NCBI GenBank assembly: GCA_002427975.1
Contig: DIZT01000007.1
Location: 126-5,467, forward strand
Direction of reading: 5' to 3'
DNA: 5,342 bases
Source of the DNA: Micrococcaceae bacterium UBA6021
GTDB lineage: Bacteria; Actinomycetota; Actinomycetes; Actinomycetales; Micrococcaceae
Below are positions 1 through 4,824 of this stretch, in pieces; positions within the stretch are counted from its first letter, which is position 1, and the number at the start of each line of letters is the position of its first letter. The notes beneath the pieces were generated by a model. It did no database searches. It worked only from the letters and a program-made list of their open reading frames with translations, and was not told where the DNA came from. Both the position numbers and the translations under genes were made by a program.

Positions 1-1
1 G

Positions 2-232
2 CTCTACATCCACCCCGACGAGTGCGTCGACTGTGGCGCCTGCGAGCCGGTGTGCCCGGTCGAGGCGATTTACTACGAGGACGACGTGCCCGAGCAGTGG
101 GCCGAGTACTACAAGGCCAACGTCGAATTCTTCGATGACCTGGGCTCGCCCGGCGGCGCCGCCAAGGTGGGCAACACGGGCAAGGACCACCCGATGATCG
201 CCGCCCTGCCGCCGCAGAACCAAGACGCCTGA
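2..232 (+). CDS. fdxC: 7Fe ferredoxin, FdxC type, C-terminal part (5' end outside window)
   Basis: Small soluble electron carrier with one [3Fe-4S] and one [4Fe-4S] cluster. The visible frame opens before the window and gives 76 residues, beginning [21 protein letters not shown]. The pattern CxxCxxCxxxCP (visible C8, C11, C14, C18) is the second cysteine block of Azotobacter-type 7Fe ferredoxins. By family knowledge the first three bind [4Fe-4S] and the fourth contributes to [3Fe-4S]. The tail EDDVPEQW...[11 protein letters not shown] matches mycobacterial FdxC as I remember it, more than FdxA with its longer insertion; many annotations nevertheless call this gene fdxA. About 30 N-terminal residues, with the first cysteine block, are missing only because of the window edge. 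The GTG at 50 lies inside the cluster motif and is not a start. The gene ends 13 nt before dapC, so they are probably co-transcribed. That adjacency is known from mycobacteria (Rv1177-Rv1178) and corynebacteria. The electron partner is unknown. Confidence 0.93.
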   Translation, partial: LYIHPDECVDCGACEPVCPVEAIYYEDDVPEQWAEYYKANVEFFDDLGSPGGAAKVGNTGKDHPMIAALPPQNQDA

Positions 233-245
233 GCCGGACATCGCG

Positions 246-1394
246 TTGACCGCTGCCGTGAACAGCTTTGGCCTGAGCCTGCCCGATTACCCGTGGGAGG
301 CCATGGCGCCGTACCTGGCCAAAGCCTCCGAGCACCCTGGCGGGCCCGTGAACCTGTCGATCGGCACGCCCGTCGACCCCACGCCGGCTTTGATCCAGGA
401 TGCCCTCAGGGCCGCCGCGGATGCCCCCGGGTACCCCACGGTCCACGGCACCGTTCCGTTGCGGGAAGCCATTGCGGCGTGGTTTGAGCGCCGCCGCGGC
501 GTTCCCGGACTTGACCCTAAGAACGTCATGCCGACGGTGGGTTCGAAGGAACTGGTGGCGTGGCTTCCGCTGCTGCTCGGGCTGAAGCCGGGCGACGTCG
601 TCGTCCGTCCTAAAGTTGCCTACCCCACCTATGACATCGGGGCTACTTTCGCCGGGGTCAGCTCGGTTGCGACCGACCACCTCGACGAACTGGATGATGC
701 CACCCGCTCACGCGTGCGGCTGATCTGGGTGAACTCCCCGGGCAACCCCACCGGGAGCGTCAGGGATGTTGATTCCCTCAAAACCATCGTGGCGCAGGCC
801 CGCGAACTGGGCGCCGTGGTGGCGTCGGACGAGTGCTACGCCGAACTCGGTTGGGGTGCCTGGGATGCACGGCGGGGAGGCGAGCCCGTGCCCAGCATCC
901 TGGATCCGCGCGTTTCCGGCGGGTCCCACGAGGGTCTCCTGGCTGTGTACTCGCTGAGCAAGCAGTCCAACGTGGCAGGTTACCGTGCAGCGTTTGTGGC
1001 AGGCGACCCGGCGATCATGGCAAACCTCGTCAACAGCCGCAAGCACGCAGGCATGATCGTCCCCTACCCGGTGCAGGAAGCAATGCGGGTGGCCCTGGGC
1101 GACGACACCCATGTCCAGGCCCAGAAGGATCTGTACCGCGGACGCCGGGAACGCCTGGTGCCGGCACTGCGGGGCTTTGGGCTGGAGATCAAGGATTCCG
1201 ACGCCGGACTGTACCTTTGGTGCACCGCCGGGGAGAGCACGTGGGACACGGTGGCGCGGCTGGCTGAGCGGGGCATCGTGGTGGGGCCGGGGGTTTTTTA
1301 CGGCGACGCCGGCAACGGGTTCGTGCGTGTCGCATTGACCGGCACGGACGAGCGGATTGACGCCGCGGTGGCCAGACTGGCCCCGACGCCGTAA
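246..1394 (+). CDS. dapC: Succinyldiaminopimelate transaminase (DapC), class I/II PLP aminotransferase
   Basis: Cytosolic PLP enzyme of the succinylase route to meso-diaminopimelate, serving lysine and peptidoglycan synthesis. It exchanges an amino group between glutamate and N-succinyl-2-amino-6-ketopimelate. The 382 residues show the fold-type I aminotransferase signature: NLSIGTPVDPTP near residue 36 typical of DapC, Tyr126 in AYPTYD, NSPGNPTG at 163-170, Asp195 and Tyr198 in SDECYAE (PLP ring contacts), the Schiff-base Lys239 in YSLSKQSN, Arg247, and the substrate-carboxylate Arg361 in FVRVAL. Length is close to the actinobacterial family. The start is probably TTG 246, because a weak GGA (236-238) lies 7 nt upstream; GTG 258 is possible but has no Shine-Dalgarno. 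The gene sits directly after the ferredoxin gene, an order shared by many actinobacteria. DapC versus another class I aminotransferase is decided by motif style and this synteny. No frameshift or missing residue is seen. Confidence 0.93.
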   Translation: MTAAVNSFGLSLPDYPWEAMAPYLAKASEHPGGPVNLSIGTPVDPTPALIQDALRAAADAPGYPTVHGTVPLREAIAAWFERRRGVPGLDPKNVMPTVGSKELVAWLPLLLGLKPGDVVVRPKVAYPTYDIGATFAGVSSVATDHLDELDDATRSRVRLIWVNSPGNPTGSVRDVDSLKTIVAQARELGAVVASDECYAELGWGAWDARRGGEPVPSILDPRVSGGSHEGLLAVYSLSKQSNVAGYRAAFVAGDPAIMANLVNSRKHAGMIVPYPVQEAMRVALGDDTHVQAQKDLYRGRRERLVPALRGFGLEIKDSDAGLYLWCTAGESTWDTVARLAERGIVVGPGVFYGDAGNGFVRVALTGTDERIDAAVARLAPTP

Positions 1395-1400
1395 CAATCA

Positions 1401-1416
1401 TGTGACTCGCGCCACA
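1401..1416. promoter_or_regulatory. CRP/GlxR-like operator upstream of the gltA transcript
   Basis: TGTGA-CTCGCG-CCACA matches the CRP/GlxR consensus TGTGA-N6-TCACA at 9 of the 10 defined positions. It begins 7 nt after the dapC stop and lies about 220 nt before the gltA start. In Corynebacterium glutamicum, gltA is known to be a GlxR target, so a cAMP-responsive regulator at gltA is plausible. Binding here is inferred from sequence only. Confidence 0.45.
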
Positions 1417-1418
1417 AA

Positions 1419-1450
1419 GGCGGCGTTTTGCCGGTGTTTGGAGCGCCGCC
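1419..1450 (+). terminator. 7-bp GC hairpin after dapC (weak terminator or leader structure)
   Basis: GGCGGCG (1419-1425) pairs perfectly with CGCCGCC (1444-1450) across an 18-nt loop. It lies 25 nt after the dapC stop. There is no U-run after the stem and the loop is long, so termination is only one option. It could also sit in the gltA promoter region. It directly follows the CRP-like site. Confidence 0.25.
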
Positions 1451-1477
1451 GATTAGTGACACCCGCCAATGGGGCGG

Positions 1478-1483
1478 TACTTT
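1478..1483 (+). promoter_or_regulatory. Weak candidate -10 box for the leader ORF/gltA transcript
   Basis: TACTTT fits TAnnnT. The best -35 partner, TTAGTG at 1453-1458, is 19 nt away and poor, which may suit an activator-dependent promoter. A start near 1490 would place the CRP-like site around -81 and leave only a few nucleotides before the leader ORF ATG at 1498. An alternative pair is TTGCCG (1428-1433) with GATTAG (1451-1456). Neither is strong. Confidence 0.2.
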
Positions 1484-1497
1484 TTAAGTGACTATCA

Positions 1498-1626
1498 ATG
1501 GTGGCTTTCTACAAGAAGGCAGCCCGGGTGTTGGATTCCTTGATGAACAGGGCCAGTACACGGCTCACCGGATGTTGGATCAAGCTTTCGACAGAGGCCA
1601 AGGGCCTCATGAAGGGGACTCCATGA
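1498..1626 (+). CDS. Candidate 42-residue leader/small protein overlapping the gltA start
   Basis: Not a recognised family. ATG 1498 opens a 42-codon frame that ends with TGA at 1624-1626, overlapping the gltA ATG (1623-1625) in an ATGA arrangement typical of translational coupling; the gltA ribosome binding site lies inside it. Third positions are G or C in 31 of 42 codons, against 22 of 44 in the gltA-frame reading of the same stretch, and the remaining + frame has a stop, so this is the most coding-like frame. The peptide is basic (8 K/R against 2 acidic residues), starts with an amphipathic-looking stretch (AFYKKAARVLDSLMNR), has one Cys (26) and one Trp (27), and no signal peptide or clear membrane segment. 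No good Shine-Dalgarno precedes the ATG; other in-frame starts are GTG 1501, GTG 1528, TTG 1531 and ATG 1543. It may be a real small protein, a regulatory leader, or chance. Confidence 0.4.
   Translation: MVAFYKKAARVLDSLMNRASTRLTGCWIKLSTEAKGLMKGTP
1594..1608 (+). promoter_or_regulatory. Small hairpin immediately upstream of the gltA RBS
   Basis: GAGGCC-AAG-GGCCTC forms a perfect 6-bp stem with a 3-nt loop, ending 2 nt before the GAAGGGG ribosome binding site. It lies within the leader ORF, so ribosomes reading the leader would open it, consistent with coupling. A role in tuning gltA translation is inference. Confidence 0.3.
1611..1617 (+). promoter_or_regulatory. Ribosome binding site that fixes the gltA start
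   Basis: GAAGGGG lies 5 nt before ATG 1623, good Shine-Dalgarno spacing. It supports the 427-residue form over the 45-codon longer in-frame reading from GTG 1488. Confidence 0.75.
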
Positions 1627-2906
1627 CTGAGACCAACAGCGCAACCCTGCATCATGCAGGAGGCGAGCTCAAGCTCCCGCGCATCAAGGTTGTTGAAGGA
1701 AACGAGGGCTACGACGTTTCCAAGCTGCTCAAGCAGACGGGCGCAGTCACCTTTGACCCCGGCTTCATGAACACCGCAGCAACCACCTCCGCTATCACCT
1801 ACATCGACGGCGATGCGGGCATCCTGCGTTACCGCGGGTACCCCATCGAGCAGCTGGCGCAGCACTCCAGCTTCCTCGAGGTTTCCTACCTCCTGATCTA
1901 CGGCAACCTGCCCAGCCCCACGGAGCTGGAAGAGTTCGACCAGAAGATCCGCCGTCACACGCTCCTGCACGAAGAGCTCAAGGGCTTCTTCAGCGGCTTC
2001 CCGCGCGACGCGCACCCGATGCCCGTGCTCTCCTCAGCCGTATCGGCGCTGTCCACGTTCTACCAGGACTCCCTGGACCCGTTCAACGCCGAGCAGGTGG
2101 AGCTCTCCACCATCCGCCTCATGGCCAAGATGCCGGTCATTGCCGCGTATGCGCACAAGAAGTCCATCGGCCAGCCGATGTTGTACCCGGACAACTCCAT
2201 GAACCTGGTGGAGAACTTCATGCGCCTGAGCTTCGGCCTTCCAGCCGAGCAGTATGAGGTGGACCCGGTGATCGCCAAGGCGCTGGATCTCCTGCTGATC
2301 CTCCACGCTGACCACGAGCAGAACTGTTCCACGTCAACCGTGCGCCTGGTGGGCTCCTCCAACGCCAACCTCTTCGCATCGGTCTCAGCGGGCATCAACG
2401 CCCTCTTCGGACCCGCGCACGGCGGCGCCAACGAGGCAGTGCTGAAGATGCTCCGCCAGATCCAGGCGGACGGCACCAAGCCCGAGGACTACATGGAGAA
2501 GGTCAAGAACAAGGAAGACGGCGTCCGCCTCATGGGCTTCGGACACCGCGTGTACAAGAACTACGATCCGCGCGCCAAGATCGTCAAGGCCACGGCCCAT
2601 GAGATCCTTAGCAAGCTCGGCGGCAACGACGAACTGCTCGAGATCGCCTTGCGCCTGGAAGAGAAGGCGCTTAACGATGACTACTTCATCCAGCGCAAGC
2701 TCTACCCGAACGTGGACTTCTACACCGGCCTGATCTACAAGGCCATGGGCTTCCCGGAGAAGATGTTCACCGTGCTGTTCGCGATCGGCCGGCTGCCGGG
2801 CTGGATCGCCCAGTGGCGTGAAATGATCAGCGACCCGAACACCAAGATCGGCCGCCCGCGCCAGCTGTACATCGGCGAGCCCGAGCGCGACTACCCGGTC
2901 CGCTGA
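1623..2906 (+). CDS. gltA: Citrate synthase (type II, GltA)
   Basis: Condenses acetyl-CoA and oxaloacetate to citrate, the entry step of the TCA cycle, in the cytosol. The 427 residues match the length of the bacterial hexameric type II family. All catalytic landmarks are present: HADHEQNCSTSTVR with His228 and His231, His266 in GPAHGGANEA, His308-Arg309 in MGFGHRVYKNYDPRA, Asp365 in YPNVDFYTG, and the C-terminal RPRQLYIG block around 411-418. His266, His308 and Asp365 correspond to E. coli His264, His305 and Asp362. The N-terminal extension before TFDPGF is typical of type II enzymes rather than methylcitrate synthases. ATG 1623 is chosen because of the GAAGGGG RBS, because protein similarity starts here, and because codon use upstream in this frame is not coding-like. 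The gene is preceded by a candidate leader ORF and a CRP-like site and ends at a strong terminator facing convergent galE. Confidence 0.97.
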   Translation: MTETNSATLHHAGGELKLPRIKVVEGNEGYDVSKLLKQTGAVTFDPGFMNTAATTSAITYIDGDAGILRYRGYPIEQLAQHSSFLEVSYLLIYGNLPSPTELEEFDQKIRRHTLLHEELKGFFSGFPRDAHPMPVLSSAVSALSTFYQDSLDPFNAEQVELSTIRLMAKMPVIAAYAHKKSIGQPMLYPDNSMNLVENFMRLSFGLPAEQYEVDPVIAKALDLLLILHADHEQNCSTSTVRLVGSSNANLFASVSAGINALFGPAHGGANEAVLKMLRQIQADGTKPEDYMEKVKNKEDGVRLMGFGHRVYKNYDPRAKIVKATAHEILSKLGGNDELLEIALRLEEKALNDDYFIQRKLYPNVDFYTGLIYKAMGFPEKMFTVLFAIGRLPGWIAQWREMISDPNTKIGRPRQLYIGEPERDYPVR

Positions 2907-2923
2907 CCCCGGACCTCCCTAAA

Positions 2924-2972
2924 TAACGACGGCGGCCGCCCACCTTCCACAGGTGGGCGGCCGCTTTCGTTA
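2924..2972. terminator. Bidirectional intrinsic terminator between gltA and galE
   Basis: A perfect 13-bp GC-rich stem (GCGGCCGCCCACC, 2932-2944, with 2952-2964) closes a 7-nt loop, TTCCACA. Outside it, TAACGA (2924-2929) pairs with TCGTTA (2967-2972) after a 2-nt internal mismatch. The + strand exit is CTTTCGTTAA and the - strand exit is GTCGTTATTT, so both directions are moderately U-rich. It starts 17 nt after the gltA stop. Confidence 0.88.
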
Positions 2973-2977
2973 AGCAC

Positions 2978-3039
2978 CATCGATTGCTCCGCACGGGCCC
3001 TTTTCAGCGCTCAAAAGGGCCCGTGCGGAGCAACCGATG
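2978..3039. terminator. 26-bp near-perfect palindrome directly after the galE stop
   Basis: Positions 2984-3004 are an exact 21-bp inverted match to 3013-3033 around the 8-nt loop CAGCGCTC; after one A/C mismatch the stem continues with CATCG (2978-2982) against CGATG (3035-3039). The stem contains GGGCCC and four A/T pairs next to the loop. The first paired base lies immediately beyond the galE TAG (3042-3040). It probably ends galE transcription, but neither side has a U-run. The length and near-symmetry also suggest a dispersed palindromic repeat that was co-opted here. Confidence 0.7.
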
Positions 3040-4053
3040 CTAGGAGGTGTAGCCGAGGGGGTTGTTCTTCTGCCATCGCCAGTGGTCCTCGCACATCTGG
3101 TCCACCGTCTTGGTGGTGGACCAGCTCAGGTCGGCCAGCGCTGATGCGGCGTCGGCCCAGAACGCCGGGAGGTCGCCCGCACGCCGACCGGTGATCTCGT
3201 ACGGGATGGGCTGGCCCACGGCCTTCTCGAAGGAACGCAGGACCTCCAGCACCGAGGACCCCTTCCCGGAGCCAAGGTTCCAGCGGTAGACGCCTGAGCG
3301 GTCCGCGACGTGATTGAGGGCTGCCACGTGGCCTTCGGCGAGGTCCACCACGTGGATGTAGTCCCGCAGGCAGGTGCCGTCAGGGGTGTCGTAGTCGCCG
3401 CCGAAGACCATAAGCTTGTCGCGGCGCCCCACGGCCACCTGGGCAATGAACGGCACCAGGTTGTTCGGGATGCCCTGGGGGTCTTCGCCAATGCGGCCTG
3501 ATGGGTGTGCGCCCACCGGGTTGAAGTAGCGCAGCAGGGCAATGTGCCACCGGCTGTCAGCGGCGCCCAGGTCGGCGAGGATGTCCTCGATCTGTTCCTT
3601 GGTGCGGCCGTACGGGTTGTTGGCGCCGATCTCCATCTTTTCCACGTAGGGGATGGGATTGTGCTCCCCGTACACGGTGGCGGACGAGCTGAAGACGATG
3701 GAGCGGACGTCATGGCGGTCCATGACGCGGATCAGGTTCAGCGTGCCCACAAGGTTGTTGTAGTAGTACTTGAGCGGTTCGCGGACCGACTCGCCCACGG
3801 CCTTGAGCCCGGCAAAGTGGATCACGGCGTCGATCGGATTGGCGGCAAAGACGCTTTCCACCGCGGCCTCATCCACGAGGTCCACGTTGTGGAATTCCGC
3901 GGTCTTGCCGCTGAGTTCGGCAACCCGGCGCAGTGACTCCTCACTGGAGTTCACCAGGTTATCGATCACCACCACGTCATGGCCGGCTTCCTGCAGGGAC
4001 AAGACAGTGTGGGAGCCGATGTAACCGGTGCCACCTGTGACCAGAATTTTCAT
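3040..4053 (-). CDS. galE: UDP-glucose 4-epimerase (GalE)
   Basis: NAD-dependent enzyme of the Leloir pathway that interconverts UDP-galactose and UDP-glucose in the cytosol, supplying UDP-galactose for cell-surface polymers and allowing galactose use. The 337 residues form a complete extended short-chain dehydrogenase: N-terminal MKILVTGGTGYIGSH with GxxGxxG (G7, G10, G13), Asp31-Asn32 for the NAD ribose, Ser124 in FSSSATVYG, the YxxxK pair Tyr148/Lys152, RYFNPVGAH at 175-183, RDYIHV at 230-235 and the GalE-typical end NPLGYTS. Phe298 in LPAFWAD occupies the position of E. coli Tyr299; a bulky residue there is known to restrict the enzyme to UDP-Glc/UDP-Gal rather than the N-acetyl sugars. 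Start is ATG 4053, where the Rossmann fold begins; a 15-codon upstream GTG reading (4098) adds unconserved residues. The only purine run, GGGGG, is 1 nt from the ATG, too close for normal initiation. The gene is divergent from a TetR-family gene. Confidence 0.96.
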   Translation of the reverse strand: MKILVTGGTGYIGSHTVLSLQEAGHDVVVIDNLVNSSEESLRRVAELSGKTAEFHNVDLVDEAAVESVFAANPIDAVIHFAGLKAVGESVREPLKYYYNNLVGTLNLIRVMDRHDVRSIVFSSSATVYGEHNPIPYVEKMEIGANNPYGRTKEQIEDILADLGAADSRWHIALLRYFNPVGAHPSGRIGEDPQGIPNNLVPFIAQVAVGRRDKLMVFGGDYDTPDGTCLRDYIHVVDLAEGHVAALNHVADRSGVYRWNLGSGKGSSVLEVLRSFEKAVGQPIPYEITGRRAGDLPAFWADAASALADLSWSTTKTVDQMCEDHWRWQKNNPLGYTS

Positions 4054-4060
4054 GCCCCCA

Positions 4061-4066
4061 ACGCTA
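4061..4066 (-). promoter_or_regulatory. galE: Candidate -10 box for a leaderless galE mRNA
   Basis: On the - strand TAGCGT (TAnnnT) ends exactly 7 nt before the galE ATG, the spacing expected if transcription begins at the start codon itself. This would explain the missing Shine-Dalgarno. No clear -35 hexamer lies 16-19 nt upstream, so the call is tentative. Confidence 0.3.
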
Positions 4067-4090
4067 TCCCAATTCCGCCAATGCGGGGAT

Positions 4091-4110
4091 TTCAGCACGG
4101 GTGTGCTAAA
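4091..4110. promoter_or_regulatory. Palindromic operator candidate in the galE/tetR divergent region
   Basis: TTCAGCAC-GGGT-GTGCTAAA is an inverted repeat of the form TTnAGCAC-N4-GTGCTnAA. Each half has a perfect 5-bp core plus two more matching bases after one mismatch, giving 20 bp in total, the usual size for a TetR-family site. Its right half overlaps the A/T-rich -10 region of the repressor gene and it lies 38 nt upstream of the galE start. Autorepression, and possibly control of galE, is inferred. Confidence 0.45.
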
Positions 4111-4114
4111 TAAT
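4107..4114 (+). promoter_or_regulatory. -10 region of the TetR-family gene, possibly leaderless
   Basis: TAAATAAT contains AATAAT, matching TATAAT at 5 of 6 positions, and TAAATA. It ends 4 to 6 nt before GTG 4119, so the transcript would begin at or next to the start codon. No convincing -35 is seen. Confidence 0.4.
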
Positions 4115-4118
4115 AGGA

Positions 4119-4730
4119 GTGCCCAAAATTGTTGATGCCGAAGCCCGGCGCGCGGAAATCGTTGAAGCGGTCTTCAGGATCATCGCCGTGGACGGGCTGG
4201 AGCGGGCTTCGCTGCGCGAGGTGGCCGATGAAGCAGGCCTGGCCGTGGGCTCCGTCCGGCACTACTTTGCCGGCAGTGAAGAACTGCTCACCCATTCCTT
4301 TGCCGCCGTCGTGGACCGGATCATGGTCCGGCTTTCGGCGGCGCAGCCGGCAATGCGCGAAAGCACACCCGGAACCGGCGAACACCGCCACGCGGTTTTA
4401 ACCCTGCTGGGTGAATTTCTGCCGCTCGACGAGGAACGTGCCGTGGACGCCTGCGTGTGGATGGCCTTCAAGAATGCGGCAAGGATCCGCCCCTTCCTCG
4501 CCGCCGTTGCCGATCGGAGCCACCGGGAGGTGGCCGCCGTCGTCGGGCAGGTGATAACTGCTCTGGTAACGGACGACGGCGACGGGCAGCAGTCGCTGGC
4601 AGTCGAGGCGGAGAGGCTGCTGGCTACGCTGGACGGGCTATGCATGCACGCCCTCCTGCAGCCGGCCTGGATGACGGCGCAGATGTGCCATGACGTCCTG
4701 GACCGGCATCTGAGGAGCCTGGCCGCCTGA
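4119..4730 (+). CDS. TetR/AcrR-family transcriptional regulator
   Basis: Probable homodimeric DNA-binding repressor of 203 residues, normal for the family. Residues about 8-55 form the TetR N-terminal domain: EIVEAVFRIIAVDGLERASL, then a helix-turn-helix at about 30-50 (SLREVADEAGLAVGSVRHYF) ending in the characteristic HYF, followed by SEELL. Residues 80-203 are the helical ligand/dimer domain, resembling the BetI/PksA-like C-terminal type; the ligand cannot be read from sequence. GTG 4119 is the only start between an in-frame TAA (4107-4109) and the DNA-binding domain. AGGA abuts it with no spacing, so a leaderless mRNA is likely. The gene is divergent from galE with a 65-nt gap containing a 20-bp palindrome over its own promoter, suggesting autoregulation. 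The next gene, in the same direction after 94 nt, has its own promoter-like element. BetI identity is not supported: no choline or betaine genes are nearby. Confidence 0.93.
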   Translation: MPKIVDAEARRAEIVEAVFRIIAVDGLERASLREVADEAGLAVGSVRHYFAGSEELLTHSFAAVVDRIMVRLSAAQPAMRESTPGTGEHRHAVLTLLGEFLPLDEERAVDACVWMAFKNAARIRPFLAAVADRSHREVAAVVGQVITALVTDDGDGQQSLAVEAERLLATLDGLCMHALLQPAWMTAQMCHDVLDRHLRSLAA

Positions 4731-4732
4731 CA

Positions 4733-4761
4733 TTACCGTCCGGTGGCATCGGGAATAGACT
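4733..4761 (+). promoter_or_regulatory. Promoter candidate for the gene at 4825
   Basis: TAGACT (4756-4761) is a good actinobacterial -10 box. A weak -35, TTACCG (4733-4738), lies exactly 17 nt upstream, just after the tetR-family stop codon. A better hexamer, CTGACA (4727-4732), is 23 nt from the -10 box and too distant. Transcription would start near 4768, giving a leader of about 55 nt. Confidence 0.45.
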
Positions 4762-4779
4762 GGGAGCCGGGAGAGCGAA

Positions 4780-4798
4780 GCCGGCCGGCAAAGCCGGC
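4780..4798 (+). repeat. Triple GCCGGC cluster forming a leader hairpin
   Basis: The palindrome GCCGGC occurs at 4780-4785, 4784-4789 (overlapping) and 4793-4798. The last two can fold as a 6-bp stem with an AAA loop. It lies in the predicted leader, 14 nt before the RBS. No U-run follows, so it is probably not a terminator for the upstream gene. Confidence 0.35.
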
Positions 4799-4824
4799 GC
4801 GGGCAGGCCGCAGGAGGAGTAGGG

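Noticed and set aside
50..232. Separate 60-residue ORF starting at GTG 50
   Set aside because: It is the tail of the ferredoxin; the frame is open upstream to position 2 and the GTG falls inside the cysteine motif.
708..1397. 229-codon open frame on the - strand opposite dapC
   Set aside because: Shadow of dapC: the + frame carries every aminotransferase motif, and the - frame has no recognisable domain or start signals.
1531..1560. TTGGAT (1531-1536) as a -35 box for a promoter within the gltA leader
   Set aside because: The hexamer 17-18 nt downstream (AGTACA region) is not a credible -10 box.
3126..3713. 195-codon second frame on the - strand within galE
   Set aside because: Low-complexity Thr/Ser/Arg/Pro product typical of a shifted frame in GC-rich DNA; galE is intact in the other frame.
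4751..4756. GGGAAT as a SigR/SigH-type -35 element
   Set aside because: No GTT-type -10 element follows at the required 18-19 nt; the TAGACT overlapping it is a better ordinary -10 box.
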